A DNA stretch of 17,826 nt from Acidobacteriota bacterium (GCA_021779795.1 JAJXZZ010000013.1:1-17826); one strand, 5' to 3'; counted from the first letter of the stretch, positions 7,038 through 17,446 are shown. Notes: a model not told the origin generated them from the sequence alone. A program made the numbers and translations.

Positions 7038-8645
7038 ATGCACATTCTTCTCTATGTCCCCGACAACCACGTGACGCGCAACTTCGTGCCGCAGCTCTGG
7101 CCGTTCCTGCTGCGGGCGCGGACGCCCGCCCGCCACCGCGTCACGGTCATCGACGGGAACGCGCAGCGGCTGAGCATCCCCGAGCTGGTCCGGTACATCA
7201 AGGATCACGGAGTGGATCTGCTCGGCATGGGGTTCATGACGCGGATGGCGCAGCGGGCCTACGACACGGCCCTGGCCGTCCGCGCGGAGACGGGCATCCC
7301 CATCGTCTTCGGCGGCCCGCACGTGACCGCCATCCCGGACGAAGCGCTCGGCCGCACCGGGCTCCCGCGGACGGCCGACGCCGTCGTGCTCGGCGAGGCC
7401 GACGACATCTGGGCCGAGGTGGTCGAGGACGCGGCGCGCGGCGAGTTGAAGGAGGTCTACGGTCCCGACGGGCCCGGCGGCAAGCCCAGCCTGGAGTCGT
7501 ACACGGCGATCGACTGGGAGTCGCTCGACCTGGGCCTCTTCGACCTGCTGCGGTTCGTGCCGGCGCGGATTCAGCGCTGGCTCAAGGCCATTGGAATCGG
7601 GTTCGACAAGGCCTACGTCGTGCCCGTCGAAACCGGGCGCGGGTGCGCCTACGGGTGCGAGTTCTGCACGGTCACCGGGTTCTTCGGGCGGCAGCTGCGC
7701 TTCCGGTCCAATGAAAGCGTCATCGCCGAACTGCTGGCGCTCAAGCGTCGGGCGGCGCGGGAGCGCGCGCTGGTCGCCGTCTTCTTCATCGACGACAACC
7801 TCGCCATCAACCGGGACCGGCTCAAGGCGCTCCTCCGCGACATGATCCGGCTCGACGCCTGCCTGCCGTGGGTGGCCCAGGTCAGCGTCAACCTGCTCGA
7901 CGACCAGGAACTCGTGGACCTCGTCGCCGCGAGCGGCGGGCGCTTCATCTTCATGGGCCTCGAGTCGGTGAACGCCGACAGCCTGAAGGACGTCCGCAAG
8001 TCGTTCAACAAGCCGGCCGACTACGGCCGGGTGATCCAGCGGCTGGCCGAGCGCAACGTCTACGCGATCACGTCGTTCATCGTCGGCCTGGAAGACGACC
8101 GGCCCGGGACCGCGGCGCTCATCGACGCCCAGTTGTCCACCTGGCCGCCGGTGCTGCCGGTGTTCGGGCTGCTCACGCCGTACCCGGCCACGCCGCTGTA
8201 CCGACGGCTCGCCGCGGCGCGCCGGCTGACCAACCCCACGCACTGGATTGGCTCGGTTGCGTTCAAGGCGACGTTCCGGTTCGCCCACTTCACGCCGGAC
8301 GAGGCCGAGGCGGAGGTGCGCGACGCCTGGCGACGGGCGTACCGGCCGGGAGCCTTCGCGCGCACCGAGCGATGGCTGGTCGCCAACCACAAGCCCTTCG
8401 AGCCCCAGGTGACGTTCCTGGTCGCGCGGCTGCTCTTCCGCGGCATCTACTTCCAGCAGGGGACGGCGTGGTCGTGGATTCGCCTGCTGGCGGCCAACAG
8501 CCCGACGATCGCCCGGATCGTCTGGCGCGAGCTGTTCGCCCGGCCCGAGGCGTCGGCCCGGACACTTCCGGCCCCGGTCACCGCTCCGCCTGAGCACGTG
8601 CGGGCCCAGGAGCCGGGGAACGCGCTCACCGACGGCCCGCCATGA
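7038..8645 (+). CDS. B12-binding-domain-type radical SAM protein, substrate unknown
   Basis: This protein has 535 residues. The N-terminal 130 or so form a Rossmann-like cobalamin-binding-type domain, with LLGMGFMTRMAQRAY (61-75) and IPIVFGGPHVTAIPDEAL (87-104), the latter typical of B12-binding radical SAM enzymes. The radical SAM [4Fe-4S] cysteines are in RGCAYGCEFC (C203, C207, C210; CxxxCxxC). They are followed by FFIDDNLAINRDR, the glycine-rich GGRFIFMGLESVN, and YAITSFIVGLEDD. The C-terminal 100 residues are Arg/Trp-rich and helical. A classical DxHxxG cobalamin-ligand motif is not evident, so B12 use is uncertain. The enzyme could be a methylase or another C-C or C-H remodelling enzyme. 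It is transcribed alone, divergent from the desaturase and convergent with the glucan synthase. The ATG at 7038 has only a weak GGTGGGG ribosome-binding site; no other start looks better. Confidence 0.9.
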   Translation: MHILLYVPDNHVTRNFVPQLWPFLLRARTPARHRVTVIDGNAQRLSIPELVRYIKDHGVDLLGMGFMTRMAQRAYDTALAVRAETGIPIVFGGPHVTAIPDEALGRTGLPRTADAVVLGEADDIWAEVVEDAARGELKEVYGPDGPGGKPSLESYTAIDWESLDLGLFDLLRFVPARIQRWLKAIGIGFDKAYVVPVETGRGCAYGCEFCTVTGFFGRQLRFRSNESVIAELLALKRRAARERALVAVFFIDDNLAINRDRLKALLRDMIRLDACLPWVAQVSVNLLDDQELVDLVAASGGRFIFMGLESVNADSLKDVRKSFNKPADYGRVIQRLAERNVYAITSFIVGLEDDRPGTAALIDAQLSTWPPVLPVFGLLTPYPATPLYRRLAAARRLTNPTHWIGSVAFKATFRFAHFTPDEAEAEVRDAWRRAYRPGAFARTERWLVANHKPFEPQVTFLVARLLFRGIYFQQGTAWSWIRLLAANSPTIARIVWRELFARPEASARTLPAPVTAPPEHVRAQEPGNALTDGPP

Positions 8646-8658
8646 CGGGCCGCGCCCG
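8646..8658. terminator. Possible short bidirectional hairpin between convergent genes
   Basis: CGGGC-CGC-GCCCG is a five-base-pair GC hairpin immediately after the radical SAM stop codon. It lies in the 28-bp gap before the stop of the glucan synthase on the other strand. No U-tract follows on either strand, so intrinsic termination is doubtful. Its position between convergent stops is the main support. Confidence 0.25.
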
Positions 8659-8673
8659 GGCCCTCCGCGCGCG

Positions 8674-11600
8674 TCAGGCGCGGGTCCACACCTCGACCCG
8701 GTGTTCGCGCTGGTCGTTGACCAGGGGCACCTCCGCGCCGGCCAGGTCCTCGTCGTCCATCCTCACGCGCGCCGCGCCGGCCGGGGGCGGCGCGTTGTTG
8801 ACCGTGATGTGGTAGGGCGTCTCGCGGTAGCGGTAGCGGACGGTGAATGTGCTCCAGTCCGCGGGCACGCAGGGCTCGATCCGCAGCCGGTCGCCCTGGA
8901 GCGTCAGGCCCAGGAGCGATTCGAGGATGAGCCGGTACATCCAGGCGGCGGATCCCGTGTACCAGGTCCATCCGCCGCGCCCGACGTGCGGGGCCACCGC
9001 GTACACGTCGGCAGCCACCACGTAGGGCTCCACCTTGTAGGTCTCGATTCCGGCGGCCGTCGCTCCGTGCGCGGGCGGGTTGATCAACCTCCACACCTCC
9101 CACGCGCGCTCGGCGTCGCCAAGTTCGGCAAACGCCATGGCCGCCCAGATGGCCGCGTGCGTGTACTGCCCGCCATTCTCCCGCACGCCCGGGACGTATC
9201 CCTTGACGTAGCCCGGTTCGAGCGGAGAGGTGTCGAACGGCGGGTCGAGCAGCCGAACCAGCCCGTCGTCACGATCGACCAGCCGCTCGTCCACGGCCGC
9301 CATGGCCTGGCGGGCCCGCTCGGGACCGGCGGCCCCGGAGAGGACGGACCAGCTCTGTGAAATCGAGTCGATCTGGCACTCCGGGTTGATCGACGAACCG
9401 AGCGGGGAGCCGTCGTCGAAGTAGGCGCGACGGTACCACGACCCATCCCATCCGCTCTCCTCGAGGCGCAGCCGCAATGCCGCCGCTTCCGACAGGCAGC
9501 GGTCCGAGAAGGCGGAATCCCCGTGTCGGCTGGCGAGGGCCGCGAACGCCGTCAGGACGGCGTAGAGGAAGAACCCCAGCCAGACGCTCTCGCCGCGCCC
9601 TTCGGCCCCGACCAGGTTCATGCCGTCGTTCCAGTCCCCCGAGCCCATCAGCGGCAGGCCATGGGCGCCGAACCGCAGGCCGTGGAGAATCGCGCGCACG
9701 CAGTGGGAGTACAGGCTGGCGTCGCCTTCCGAGGTGGCGGGCAAGTCGTAATACGAGTCCTCCTCCGGGCTCACGGGACGCCCCTCGAGAAAGTGGACCT
9801 TCTCGTCGAGCACGCCCGTGTCGCCGGTGGCGGTCACGTAGCGGCACGTCGCCAGCGGCAGCCAGAGGTAATCGTCCGAGCAGTGCGTGCGGACGCCCCG
9901 GCCCGCCGGCGGATGCCACCAGTGCTGCACGTCGCCTTCCGTGAACTGCCGCGCCGCGCACAACAGCAGCTGCTGCCGGACGAGCGGCGCCTCGGCGTGG
10001 ACCAGCGCCATCACGTCCTGCAGCTGGTCGCGGAAGCCGAAGGCGCCGCCCGACTGGTAGAAGCCGCTCCGGCCCCACAGGCGGCACGTGATCGTCTGGT
10101 AGAGCAGCCAGCCGTTGGCCAGCGTGTTGAGCGCGTGGTCCGGCGTGTCCACGTGGACCGCGCCGAGCGTGCGGTTCCAGTACTGCCAGACCTCCTCGAG
10201 CGCCTGGCGCGCGGCGCCTGCGCGGCGGACGTGGCCGAGCAGGCCGGCGACCTCGTCCCGGCTGCGTCCGGCGCCGAGCGTGAAGACGATCTCGCGCTCC
10301 TGCCCGTCCTCGAGCGCAAAGGCCACCTGCGCCGCGCCGCACGGATCCAGGGCGCCTCCCACCCGGTCCGAGAGCGCGTTCCGCGTCATGGCGGCCGGCC
10401 GCCTGAGCGTGCCATTGCGACCGATGAACTCGGTGCGGTCGCCCGAGACGGATCGATTCGGCTCGGCCACGTGGAAGAAGGCCGTCCGCTCGGCGAATTC
10501 GGCGCCGTAGGCGTTCGCGGCCAGCAGGGCGCCGGTGTCGGGATCGATCTCGGTCACCACGTGCGGGGCGGCCTTCGCCCGGAGGTCGCCGAGCACCCAC
10601 TCCACGTAGCCGGTGGCCGACAGCCGGCGCGGCCGGCCCGAGGCGTTGCGGATCTTCAGCACCGACCACTTCACCGGCGCCGCCCGGTCCACGTACACCC
10701 ACAACTCGGTCGTGATGCCGTCCTCGGTGTGCTCGAACACGCTGTAGCCGAATCCATGCCGGCTCGTGTAGGGGGCATCGTGTCCGGCCGGCAGGGGCGT
10801 GGGCGACCAGAAGCGGCCGCTCTCCTCGTCGCGAAGGTAGAACGCCTCCCCGCTGGCGTCGCTCACCGCGTCGTTGTTCCAGGGCGTCAGCCGGAACTCG
10901 TGGGCATTCTCGGCCCAGCTGTAGGCCGAACCGCTCTCCGAGACGACGGTGCCGAATCCCGGGTTCGCGAGCACGTTGACCCAGGGCGCCGGCGTCACCG
11001 CGCCCCCTCCGGTCGCGATGACGTACTCCCGGCCGTCGCCGGTGAAACCGCCCAGCCCGTTCGAGAAGACGAGATCCCGGCGAGGCGGCGCCGGCGCGGG
11101 GGCCGGCCGGCGGCCCTCCCGGCCGGCCGCGAATCGCGCGGGCAGCACGTCGATCGGCCGGCCTGCCACCTGGTCTTCGAGCGAGCCGCGGCGGTCGGTG
11201 ACGATCACCCGGGCCACCGCCTGGAACAGCGTCCGGTCCTCGTTGGAGATCTGATCGCCGGACCGGACGAAGATCGCGCCCGGGCGATCCGGGGCATTGG
11301 TCTCGACGCCGGCCGCGATGAGGCCGTTGATCTGTTCCTGCAGTTGCTGCCGGTAGCCGGCCCGGTCCTCGTTCCAGATGACCAGGTCCACCGCCAGTCC
11401 CTTCAGGCGCCAGTAGGCGTGCGCCTGCACGAGTTGACGCGCCAGGTCGATGGACGCCGCGTCGCCGATCTGCAGCAGCACGATCGGCAGATCGCCGGAG
11501 ACCGAGTAGCCCCACAACCCGGACTGCCCGCGCCGGTTCTTCGCCACCAGCGACGCCTCGGCGCGCAGGGCAGGGTTGGCGTAGACGATCGAGCTGGCCA

Positions 11601-14600
11601 GGCGGCAGTACAACTGGGCGTCCGCCTCGCTCGCGTTCAGCTGGCGCAGGACGACGTGGGCGTGGGTGGAGGCGAGGGCGAACACGCGGTTCGCAAGGCG
11701 CCGGTCCTGGTACTTGCCCACCAGGCCGAGGCAGGCCTCCCGCGTCTCGGCCACCCCCGAGACGACGTCGATCGTGACCGACTCGTCCGGCTCGAGGATG
11801 TACCGGCCTCGGATCGCGACGATCGGATCGAGCACCGACCCCTGGCTGCCCGACAGCGGGCCCGGATCGCGCATCGCCAGCGGCTCGGCAGGCGTCCGGC
11901 CGCGGCCGACGAAGCGCAGCCGATCGGTCTCGTACGAGAGCGGGCTGTCGGCTGACGCGTCGTGCGCCGCCATCAGGTGGAACATCCAGGGGGACGCCTC
12001 GCCGCGGGAGCGCGGGCGCCTGGTGCACAGGATCGCCCGCCGGTCCGGCACCGTCTCGGTCTGGACGAAGAGGTTGCTGAACGCCGGGTGCAGCTGGTCG
12101 GCGGCCGCGGGCGCGAGCGCCACTTCCGCGTAACTGGTCACCTCGATCGTCCTGCGCGTCCGGCCCGAGTTGGTCAGGCGCAGCCGCCGCAGCTCCACGT
12201 CGTCCTCGGGCGACACCGCGATCTCGGTGTAGCTCTCGATCTGGCGCGTCCTGCTGCGGAATTCGGCGCGCGCCTCGGAGAACACCGCCTCGAACCGGTC
12301 CGACGGCTGGAGCGTCGGCTGGTGGGTCACGGACCAGAACGCGCCGTCCGCGACGTCGCGGACGTAACAGAAGAGCCCCCAGTTGTCGCACGTCGCGTCC
12401 TCGCGCCAGCGGGTGACGGCGAGGTCCTTCCATCGGCTGTAGCCCCCGCCGGCGGTGGTCACGACCACGTGATAGCGGCCGTTCGACAGCAGCTGCACTT
12501 CCGGAGCGGCCGTGTCGGGCCGGCTGAACGAGCGCACCGCGGTGTCGGCGCCAGTTCGCGCCGTGCGCCCCTCGGAGGCGGAGGTCGCGGGCAGCAGGAC
12601 GGCGCCGGCGCGCGGGATGCGCTCCTGCAGCAGCAGCGCGGTCGCCTGGAACGCCGGGTCGGACGCGAAGCGCGCCTGCATCCGGCCGTCGCAGAGCACG
12701 TGCGCCAGCGACAGGAACGTCATCCCCTGGTGATGGGCCATGTAGGAGCGCACGACGGCGTGCGCGTGACCGCGCGGCACGCGCGTCAGCGTGTAGTCAA
12801 TCGCCTCGTAGAAGCCGTACTCCCCTTCGAAGCCCTCGGCCGCGAGCCGCTGCAGGTTGGAGCACGCGTCCTCGGGCGCCACCATCAGCGCGAGGGCAGA
12901 CGCGTACGGGGCCACGACCAGGTCGTCGGAGAGGCCGCGCCTGAGGCCGAGCCCCGGCACCCCGAACGCACGGTATTGATAGGTGAGCCGGGCGTCGAGC
13001 AGGTGGTAGCCGGACTCGGAGATGCCCCACGGCACGCCACGGTGGCGCCCGTACTCCATCTGGCGCCTGACCGCGGCCCGGTACGTCTGGTCGAGCAGGG
13101 TGCCCTCGTAGCGTGGCATGACGACGAGCGGCATCAGGTACTCGAACATGGAGCCGCTCCACGACAGCAGGACCGGCCCTCCCGCCGTGAGCGTGAGGAG
13201 GCGGCCCAGCGCGAACCAGCTCTCCTGCGGCAGCTGTCCCTGGGCGATGGCCACGAACGCGCAGAGACGCGCCTCGGAGGCGAGCAGGTCGTAGTCACCC
13301 GCGTCGCGGCGGCGCTCGGCGACGTTGTAGCCAATCGACAGGAGGTGGCGCGCCTCGTCGAACACGACGCTCCACTCCATCGACGCCAGGTCGGCCGCCT
13401 GCGCCGCGAGCCGGTCGATCGCGCCGAGTCTCGCTCGAGCCGGGCCGCCCCACTCGCCGTCGAGCGCCGCCAGTTCGCCGAGCGTCGGGATCGCGGCCGG
13501 CGCCGCGGGCGGCGCGGCCGGCGTGGCCGGCCCGGGGAGGCCGGTCCACGGCATCAGGAACGACACGTCGCCCAGCAGATCGGCGCACTGGTCCGCCAGG
13601 GCCAGCGCCCACCGGGCCCGCGAGGCGTCACCGGCCGCGGTGAGGTCGGTCGCCAGCGCGCGGCCCATCGAACCGAGACGTTCCAGCGTCACCCGTCCGT
13701 CCGCGACCGTCTGCGGCCCCTGCTCGCACGCCGCGGCGAGCGCCTGCCGCAGCCGCGTCATCGTCGTCGGCGTGGATCCGCGGCCGGGACCCGCCGCCAG
13801 GCTGAACGTGTCGCGCAGGCCCAGGAACGCGCGGGCCGGCAGCACCGCCTCGTCGGCCAGCGCGAGCAGGCCCGGGCGAAGCGTCAGGAGGTGGCCGGCC
13901 AGGTTGCCGCTGTCCACCGAGGAGATGTAGCGGGGTTCGAGCGGGGCCAGCGACCGGGTGTCGTACCAGTTGAAGAAGTGCCCCCGGTAGCGTTCCATGG
14001 CCGACATCGCGTCAAACGCACGGGTGGTGCGATCCAGGAGCCGGCCGGCCGAGATGTATCCGAAGTCGCAGGCCGAGAGGCTGGCGAGCAGCGCCAGGCC
14101 CATGTTGGTCGGCGACGTCCGGTGCGCCACGCCGGGCGCGGGCGACTCCTGGTAGTTGTCCGGCGGCAGCCAATGGTCGTCGGGCCCGACGTAGGTGTCG
14201 AAGAAGCCCCAGGTCCGCCGGGCGACGCCGCCCAGGAAGCGGAGGTGGTCCGCCGTCAGCCGCGCGGGGCGTTCGGTGAGCGGGCGGCTGATGCGCCAGG
14301 TGATCGCTGGAGCCGCGATCCAGAGAATCAGGATGGGGCCGGCGGCGGCGAGACTGGCCGGGCGCGCCAGCCAGAGATACACACACGCCGCGCCGGCCAG
14401 CGCCGGGGCGCTCCACATCCTGGCCCACGCGTCGGCCAGGCCGCGACGGGCCGGTCCGCTGCCGTCACCAGACGGCGTCCACTCGAGGAGCCGTCTGTGC
14501 GTGATGAGCAGCCGCGCGGCGGTGCGCGACGCGGCGTCGAGACTGACGTACGCGTCGTAGGGCAGACAGGCCAGCGTCAACAGCGCCTGCGCCAGTTGGC

Positions 14601-17280
14601 GCCCGAACAGGCGCGAACCGGCCGCGAGATGGCTCCCGAGGCCGACGTCGGCAGGCTTTCTCATCACGCCGGCGAACGACACGACGACGGCGGGGGCCAG
14701 CAGGAAGCCGACGCCGCCGAGCGTCCAGGCCCAGGCCGGCGAGAGCCGCGCCCACGCGAAAAGGAACAGCCCCGCCAGCGCCGCGGAGGTGAGGCTGCGG
14801 CGGAGGTTGTCGAAGAGCTTCCATCGGCCGAGCGCGGGGAGCGGGTTCCGCGTCCGCCGCCCGTCGCCGCCGGGCACGGCGGGCAGCAGCCAGCGCCAGA
14901 GCTGCCAGTCGCCGCGAATCCAGCGGTGACGCCGCCGGATGTCGTCCTGGTAGGCGGAGGGGTGCTCCTCGTACACCTGCACGTCGGTCAACAGGCCGGC
15001 GCGCGCGTAGCAGCCCTCGAGGAGGTCGTGGCTGAGGATCCGATTCTCCGGGAAGTGGCCGCCCACCGCCAGCTCGAACGCGTCCACGTCGTAGATGCCC
15101 TTGCCGATGAAGGACCCCTCCCCGAACAGGTCCTGGTAGACATCGGACACGACGCGGGTGTAGGGATCGACGCCCGGCTCGCTGGCCCAGAGCCGTGCGT
15201 ACCACGACCGGGTCGCACTGGGGAGGCTGATGGCCACCCTGGGCTGCAGGATGCCGTAGCCCGCCGTCACGCGCCGTTCGCGCTCGTCGTATCGCGGGCG
15301 GTTGAGCGGATGCATCATCGCGCCGACCATCAGGCGCGCGGCGTCGCGCGGCAACTGCGTGTCGGCGTCGAGCGTGATGACGTACCGCACGCGGGAGAGG
15401 ACCGACCTGTCCCCGACGATCCGCGAGAATCGTCCCGGGCCGGCGCCGCGCAGCAGCGCGTTCAGCTCGGCGAGCTTCCCGCGCTTCCGCTCGTACCCCA
15501 TCCAGACGCGTTCCTGCGGATTCCAGCGCCGCGGGCGATGGAAGAGGAAGAACGGGCCGCCGTACTTCTCGTTGAGTTCCTCGATCCGCCTGGCGGCCAG
15601 GCACTCGAGAGCGTCGTCCTCGGGCAGCGTCTCGCGCGCGGCGTCGGCGAGGTCGGTCAGGAGGCCGAAGCCGACGTGCTCGTCCCGGTTGCCCAGGAAG
15701 CGCACTTCCAGCGCTTCGACCAGGCGCTCCACGTTCTCGGGGTCTGTGATCAGCGCGGGGACGACGACCAGGGTGCGCGCCGCCGGCGGGATACCCTTCG
15801 ACACGTCCATCTTCGGCAGGGCATGGGGCGTCGTCAGTCGCGTCACGAGGGCGTTGACGAGGGCGACGGCGACCTGGCTCGTGCAGAGCAGCAGCAGCCC
15901 GCCCAGCACGAGGAGCCAGCCGGTTCGTTCCTGGCTCCACGCTCCCGCGACGAGCGGCGCCGTCAGCAGGGTTGTGAGGAGGGCCACGCCGCCGAGGTAG
16001 AGGCCCAGCGGCCGGCTGAGCCACCGGCGCCGGATCCGCCCGGCCAGGGAGACGCCTCCGCCCATCGCCTGCTCGAGGCGCCACAGCCCCTGGTCCACGA
16101 GGTAGAAGCCGACGTGCGTCGTCCTGGCGTCGGGAGTCGGGCCGGCCGCGGCCTCCCGCGCGAGGTCGATCGCGCGCCCGGCGACCTCCGACTCGTCCAG
16201 GCCGAGCCGCCGCGCCGTCGCCTCCACGACATGGCGGTACCGGTCCCGGGTGGCGAAGTCCATCAGGGCGTACACGCCAGCCGGGTCGCTTCGGAGCAGC
16301 TGTTCCACGGCGCTGCGGGCCTCGACGAACGCGCGCCAGTCGGTCGCCGCGAGAAACCGCAGGCTGCTGATGCTGTTGCTGACCGACACCTGGTCGGCAG
16401 CCTGCTGCTGATTCTCCGACTGCACCAACTGTTCGATCGTCAGGCCGTCCTCGGACAGCCGCTGCTCGATCCAGGTCAGCGGCAGGGCCAGCGCCGGGCT
16501 TCTGCCCTGCAGGCGGCGGGCGAGCTCGGCGACGAAGGACCCGACCACCGGCGGCTGAGACCGCGCCATGTCGGCGATCGACAGGATGAGGCTCTTCGGG
16601 TCCTTCTCGGCGACCGCCAGCATCTGGTCGGCCCAGAAGTCCGCGCGGTTGCGGTCCACCCGGTCGGCCCCGACCCGGGCGGAGACGCGGCGGAGGTTCT
16701 CGAGAAGGGCCAGCCGCAGCATGATCGGGATGGCCCACAGTTCGCCCGTGGTGAGCGGCGTCACCTCCTGGTAGGCCGCGACGAAGCCTTCGAGGCCGTC
16801 GGCATCCAGGCGGCCGTCGCGGTGCGCGATCGTCTCGAGGGCGATGTCGTAGACCCGCGGCAGGCCGGCCGACGGGCCGTCGGCAAGGCGAGGCAGCTCG
16901 CGGTCGTAGCGCGGCGGGAGGTGCCGGCGGGCGGTGCGGATCTGCTCTTCGATCAGGTAGAAGTTGTCGAGCAGCCACTCTCCGGCCGGCGTGACGCGAC
17001 GGTCGGCGTCCACGGCTTCGGTCAGCAGCGTCCGGACGGCGGTCAGCAGCGCCTCGTTGTCCGCCAGCCGCGCCAGCAACCGGTCGGGGGCGCGTGTCGC
17101 GCTCAACCGGTGGGAGGCGGCCAGCACCTTCCCGTGCCGCGCCATCTGCTCGCGGCTGAAAAGCTCCGCGCGAAGCGGCAGCTCTTCGCTGGCGGCACGC
17201 GCGGAGAAGTCCGCCCGCCCGGCGACCACGTCGCGCAGTGAGCGCAGCCGGGCGGAGATGGCCGTCTGGATCGGTCGCAT
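8674..17280 (-). CDS. ndvB: Cyclic beta-1,2-glucan synthase (GT84 + cyclising domain + GH94)
   Basis: This giant inner-membrane enzyme builds linear beta-1,2-glucan from UDP-glucose, trims it and closes it into periplasmic cyclic glucan. From the ATG at 17280 it has about 2868 residues, close to NdvB/ChvB (about 2830). Order of parts: an N-terminal helical region (1-420); two transmembrane helices (about 424-477); the GT84 domain with DADTQLPRD (D638 and D640) and RWIRGDWQ (786-793); transmembrane segments at about 827-873 and 954-997; a glycoamylase-like domain (about 1030-1520, YVGPDDHWLPPDNYQ to HHQGMTFLSLAHVL), the cyclising part in characterised enzymes; and a C-terminal GH94 phosphorylase with two beta-sandwich units (about 1590 and 2065 on) and GSGDWNDGM (D2549, D2552), thought to set chain length. 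The frame is open to a TTG at 17457, but that has no ribosome-binding site and covers operator D. The ATG at 17280 has AAGAGG 12 bases upstream. No frameshift is seen. Confidence 0.95.
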   Translation of the reverse strand: MRPIQTAISARLRSLRDVVAGRADFSARAASEELPLRAELFSREQMARHGKVLAASHRLSATRAPDRLLARLADNEALLTAVRTLLTEAVDADRRVTPAGEWLLDNFYLIEEQIRTARRHLPPRYDRELPRLADGPSAGLPRVYDIALETIAHRDGRLDADGLEGFVAAYQEVTPLTTGELWAIPIMLRLALLENLRRVSARVGADRVDRNRADFWADQMLAVAEKDPKSLILSIADMARSQPPVVGSFVAELARRLQGRSPALALPLTWIEQRLSEDGLTIEQLVQSENQQQAADQVSVSNSISSLRFLAATDWRAFVEARSAVEQLLRSDPAGVYALMDFATRDRYRHVVEATARRLGLDESEVAGRAIDLAREAAAGPTPDARTTHVGFYLVDQGLWRLEQAMGGGVSLAGRIRRRWLSRPLGLYLGGVALLTTLLTAPLVAGAWSQERTGWLLVLGGLLLLCTSQVAVALVNALVTRLTTPHALPKMDVSKGIPPAARTLVVVPALITDPENVERLVEALEVRFLGNRDEHVGFGLLTDLADAARETLPEDDALECLAARRIEELNEKYGGPFFLFHRPRRWNPQERVWMGYERKRGKLAELNALLRGAGPGRFSRIVGDRSVLSRVRYVITLDADTQLPRDAARLMVGAMMHPLNRPRYDERERRVTAGYGILQPRVAISLPSATRSWYARLWASEPGVDPYTRVVSDVYQDLFGEGSFIGKGIYDVDAFELAVGGHFPENRILSHDLLEGCYARAGLLTDVQVYEEHPSAYQDDIRRRHRWIRGDWQLWRWLLPAVPGGDGRRTRNPLPALGRWKLFDNLRRSLTSAALAGLFLFAWARLSPAWAWTLGGVGFLLAPAVVVSFAGVMRKPADVGLGSHLAAGSRLFGRQLAQALLTLACLPYDAYVSLDAASRTAARLLITHRRLLEWTPSGDGSGPARRGLADAWARMWSAPALAGAACVYLWLARPASLAAAGPILILWIAAPAITWRISRPLTERPARLTADHLRFLGGVARRTWGFFDTYVGPDDHWLPPDNYQESPAPGVAHRTSPTNMGLALLASLSACDFGYISAGRLLDRTTRAFDAMSAMERYRGHFFNWYDTRSLAPLEPRYISSVDSGNLAGHLLTLRPGLLALADEAVLPARAFLGLRDTFSLAAGPGRGSTPTTMTRLRQALAAACEQGPQTVADGRVTLERLGSMGRALATDLTAAGDASRARWALALADQCADLLGDVSFLMPWTGLPGPATPAAPPAAPAAIPTLGELAALDGEWGGPARARLGAIDRLAAQAADLASMEWSVVFDEARHLLSIGYNVAERRRDAGDYDLLASEARLCAFVAIAQGQLPQESWFALGRLLTLTAGGPVLLSWSGSMFEYLMPLVVMPRYEGTLLDQTYRAAVRRQMEYGRHRGVPWGISESGYHLLDARLTYQYRAFGVPGLGLRRGLSDDLVVAPYASALALMVAPEDACSNLQRLAAEGFEGEYGFYEAIDYTLTRVPRGHAHAVVRSYMAHHQGMTFLSLAHVLCDGRMQARFASDPAFQATALLLQERIPRAGAVLLPATSASEGRTARTGADTAVRSFSRPDTAAPEVQLLSNGRYHVVVTTAGGGYSRWKDLAVTRWREDATCDNWGLFCYVRDVADGAFWSVTHQPTLQPSDRFEAVFSEARAEFRSRTRQIESYTEIAVSPEDDVELRRLRLTNSGRTRRTIEVTSYAEVALAPAAADQLHPAFSNLFVQTETVPDRRAILCTRRPRSRGEASPWMFHLMAAHDASADSPLSYETDRLRFVGRGRTPAEPLAMRDPGPLSGSQGSVLDPIVAIRGRYILEPDESVTIDVVSGVAETREACLGLVGKYQDRRLANRVFALASTHAHVVLRQLNASEADAQLYCRLASSIVYANPALRAEASLVAKNRRGQSGLWGYSVSGDLPIVLLQIGDAASIDLARQLVQAHAYWRLKGLAVDLVIWNEDRAGYRQQLQEQINGLIAAGVETNAPDRPGAIFVRSGDQISNEDRTLFQAVARVIVTDRRGSLEDQVAGRPIDVLPARFAAGREGRRPAPAPAPPRRDLVFSNGLGGFTGDGREYVIATGGGAVTPAPWVNVLANPGFGTVVSESGSAYSWAENAHEFRLTPWNNDAVSDASGEAFYLRDEESGRFWSPTPLPAGHDAPYTSRHGFGYSVFEHTEDGITTELWVYVDRAAPVKWSVLKIRNASGRPRRLSATGYVEWVLGDLRAKAAPHVVTEIDPDTGALLAANAYGAEFAERTAFFHVAEPNRSVSGDRTEFIGRNGTLRRPAAMTRNALSDRVGGALDPCGAAQVAFALEDGQEREIVFTLGAGRSRDEVAGLLGHVRRAGAARQALEEVWQYWNRTLGAVHVDTPDHALNTLANGWLLYQTITCRLWGRSGFYQSGGAFGFRDQLQDVMALVHAEAPLVRQQLLLCAARQFTEGDVQHWWHPPAGRGVRTHCSDDYLWLPLATCRYVTATGDTGVLDEKVHFLEGRPVSPEEDSYYDLPATSEGDASLYSHCVRAILHGLRFGAHGLPLMGSGDWNDGMNLVGAEGRGESVWLGFFLYAVLTAFAALASRHGDSAFSDRCLSEAAALRLRLEESGWDGSWYRRAYFDDGSPLGSSINPECQIDSISQSWSVLSGAAGPERARQAMAAVDERLVDRDDGLVRLLDPPFDTSPLEPGYVKGYVPGVRENGGQYTHAAIWAAMAFAELGDAERAWEVWRLINPPAHGATAAGIETYKVEPYVVAADVYAVAPHVGRGGWTWYTGSAAWMYRLILESLLGLTLQGDRLRIEPCVPADWSTFTVRYRYRETPYHITVNNAPPPAGAARVRMDDEDLAGAEVPLVNDQREHRVEVWTRA

Positions 17281-17430
17281 GCGATCGTCGAACCTCTTCG
17301 GGATCGTCGGGGGGAACTGCGGCCGCGCCGCGGGCAGGGGCCGTCCCGGCGCGCCGGCGTACGCGCGGACACGCCGGCGGCGACGGCCTGACCCCCCCGA
17401 GTAAAGGTAGGTCGAATCGATCGCGCCGTC

Positions 17431-17446
17431 TGTGCAATCCGGGACA
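17431..17446 (+). promoter_or_regulatory. Dyad site D (TGTGC-N6-GGACA), candidate operator
   Basis: On the plus strand this reads TGTGCaatccgGGACA, with CTGT/ACAG arms when one flanking base is included. It lies 150 bp upstream of the chosen glucan synthase start and downstream of the 36-residue gene, so it most likely belongs to the synthase promoter. Its flanks (CCGTC before, GGC after) match site B. Confidence 0.55.

Noticed and set aside
336..17241. Very long open frames on the plus strand opposite xfp, glgP and the glucan synthase (for example 336-2366, 4396-6951, 11962-17241)
   Set aside because: They are antisense shadows caused by high GC in the third codon position of the real genes. 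Their translations are Arg/Val/Pro-rich, without motifs, and the opposite strand encodes well-conserved enzymes.
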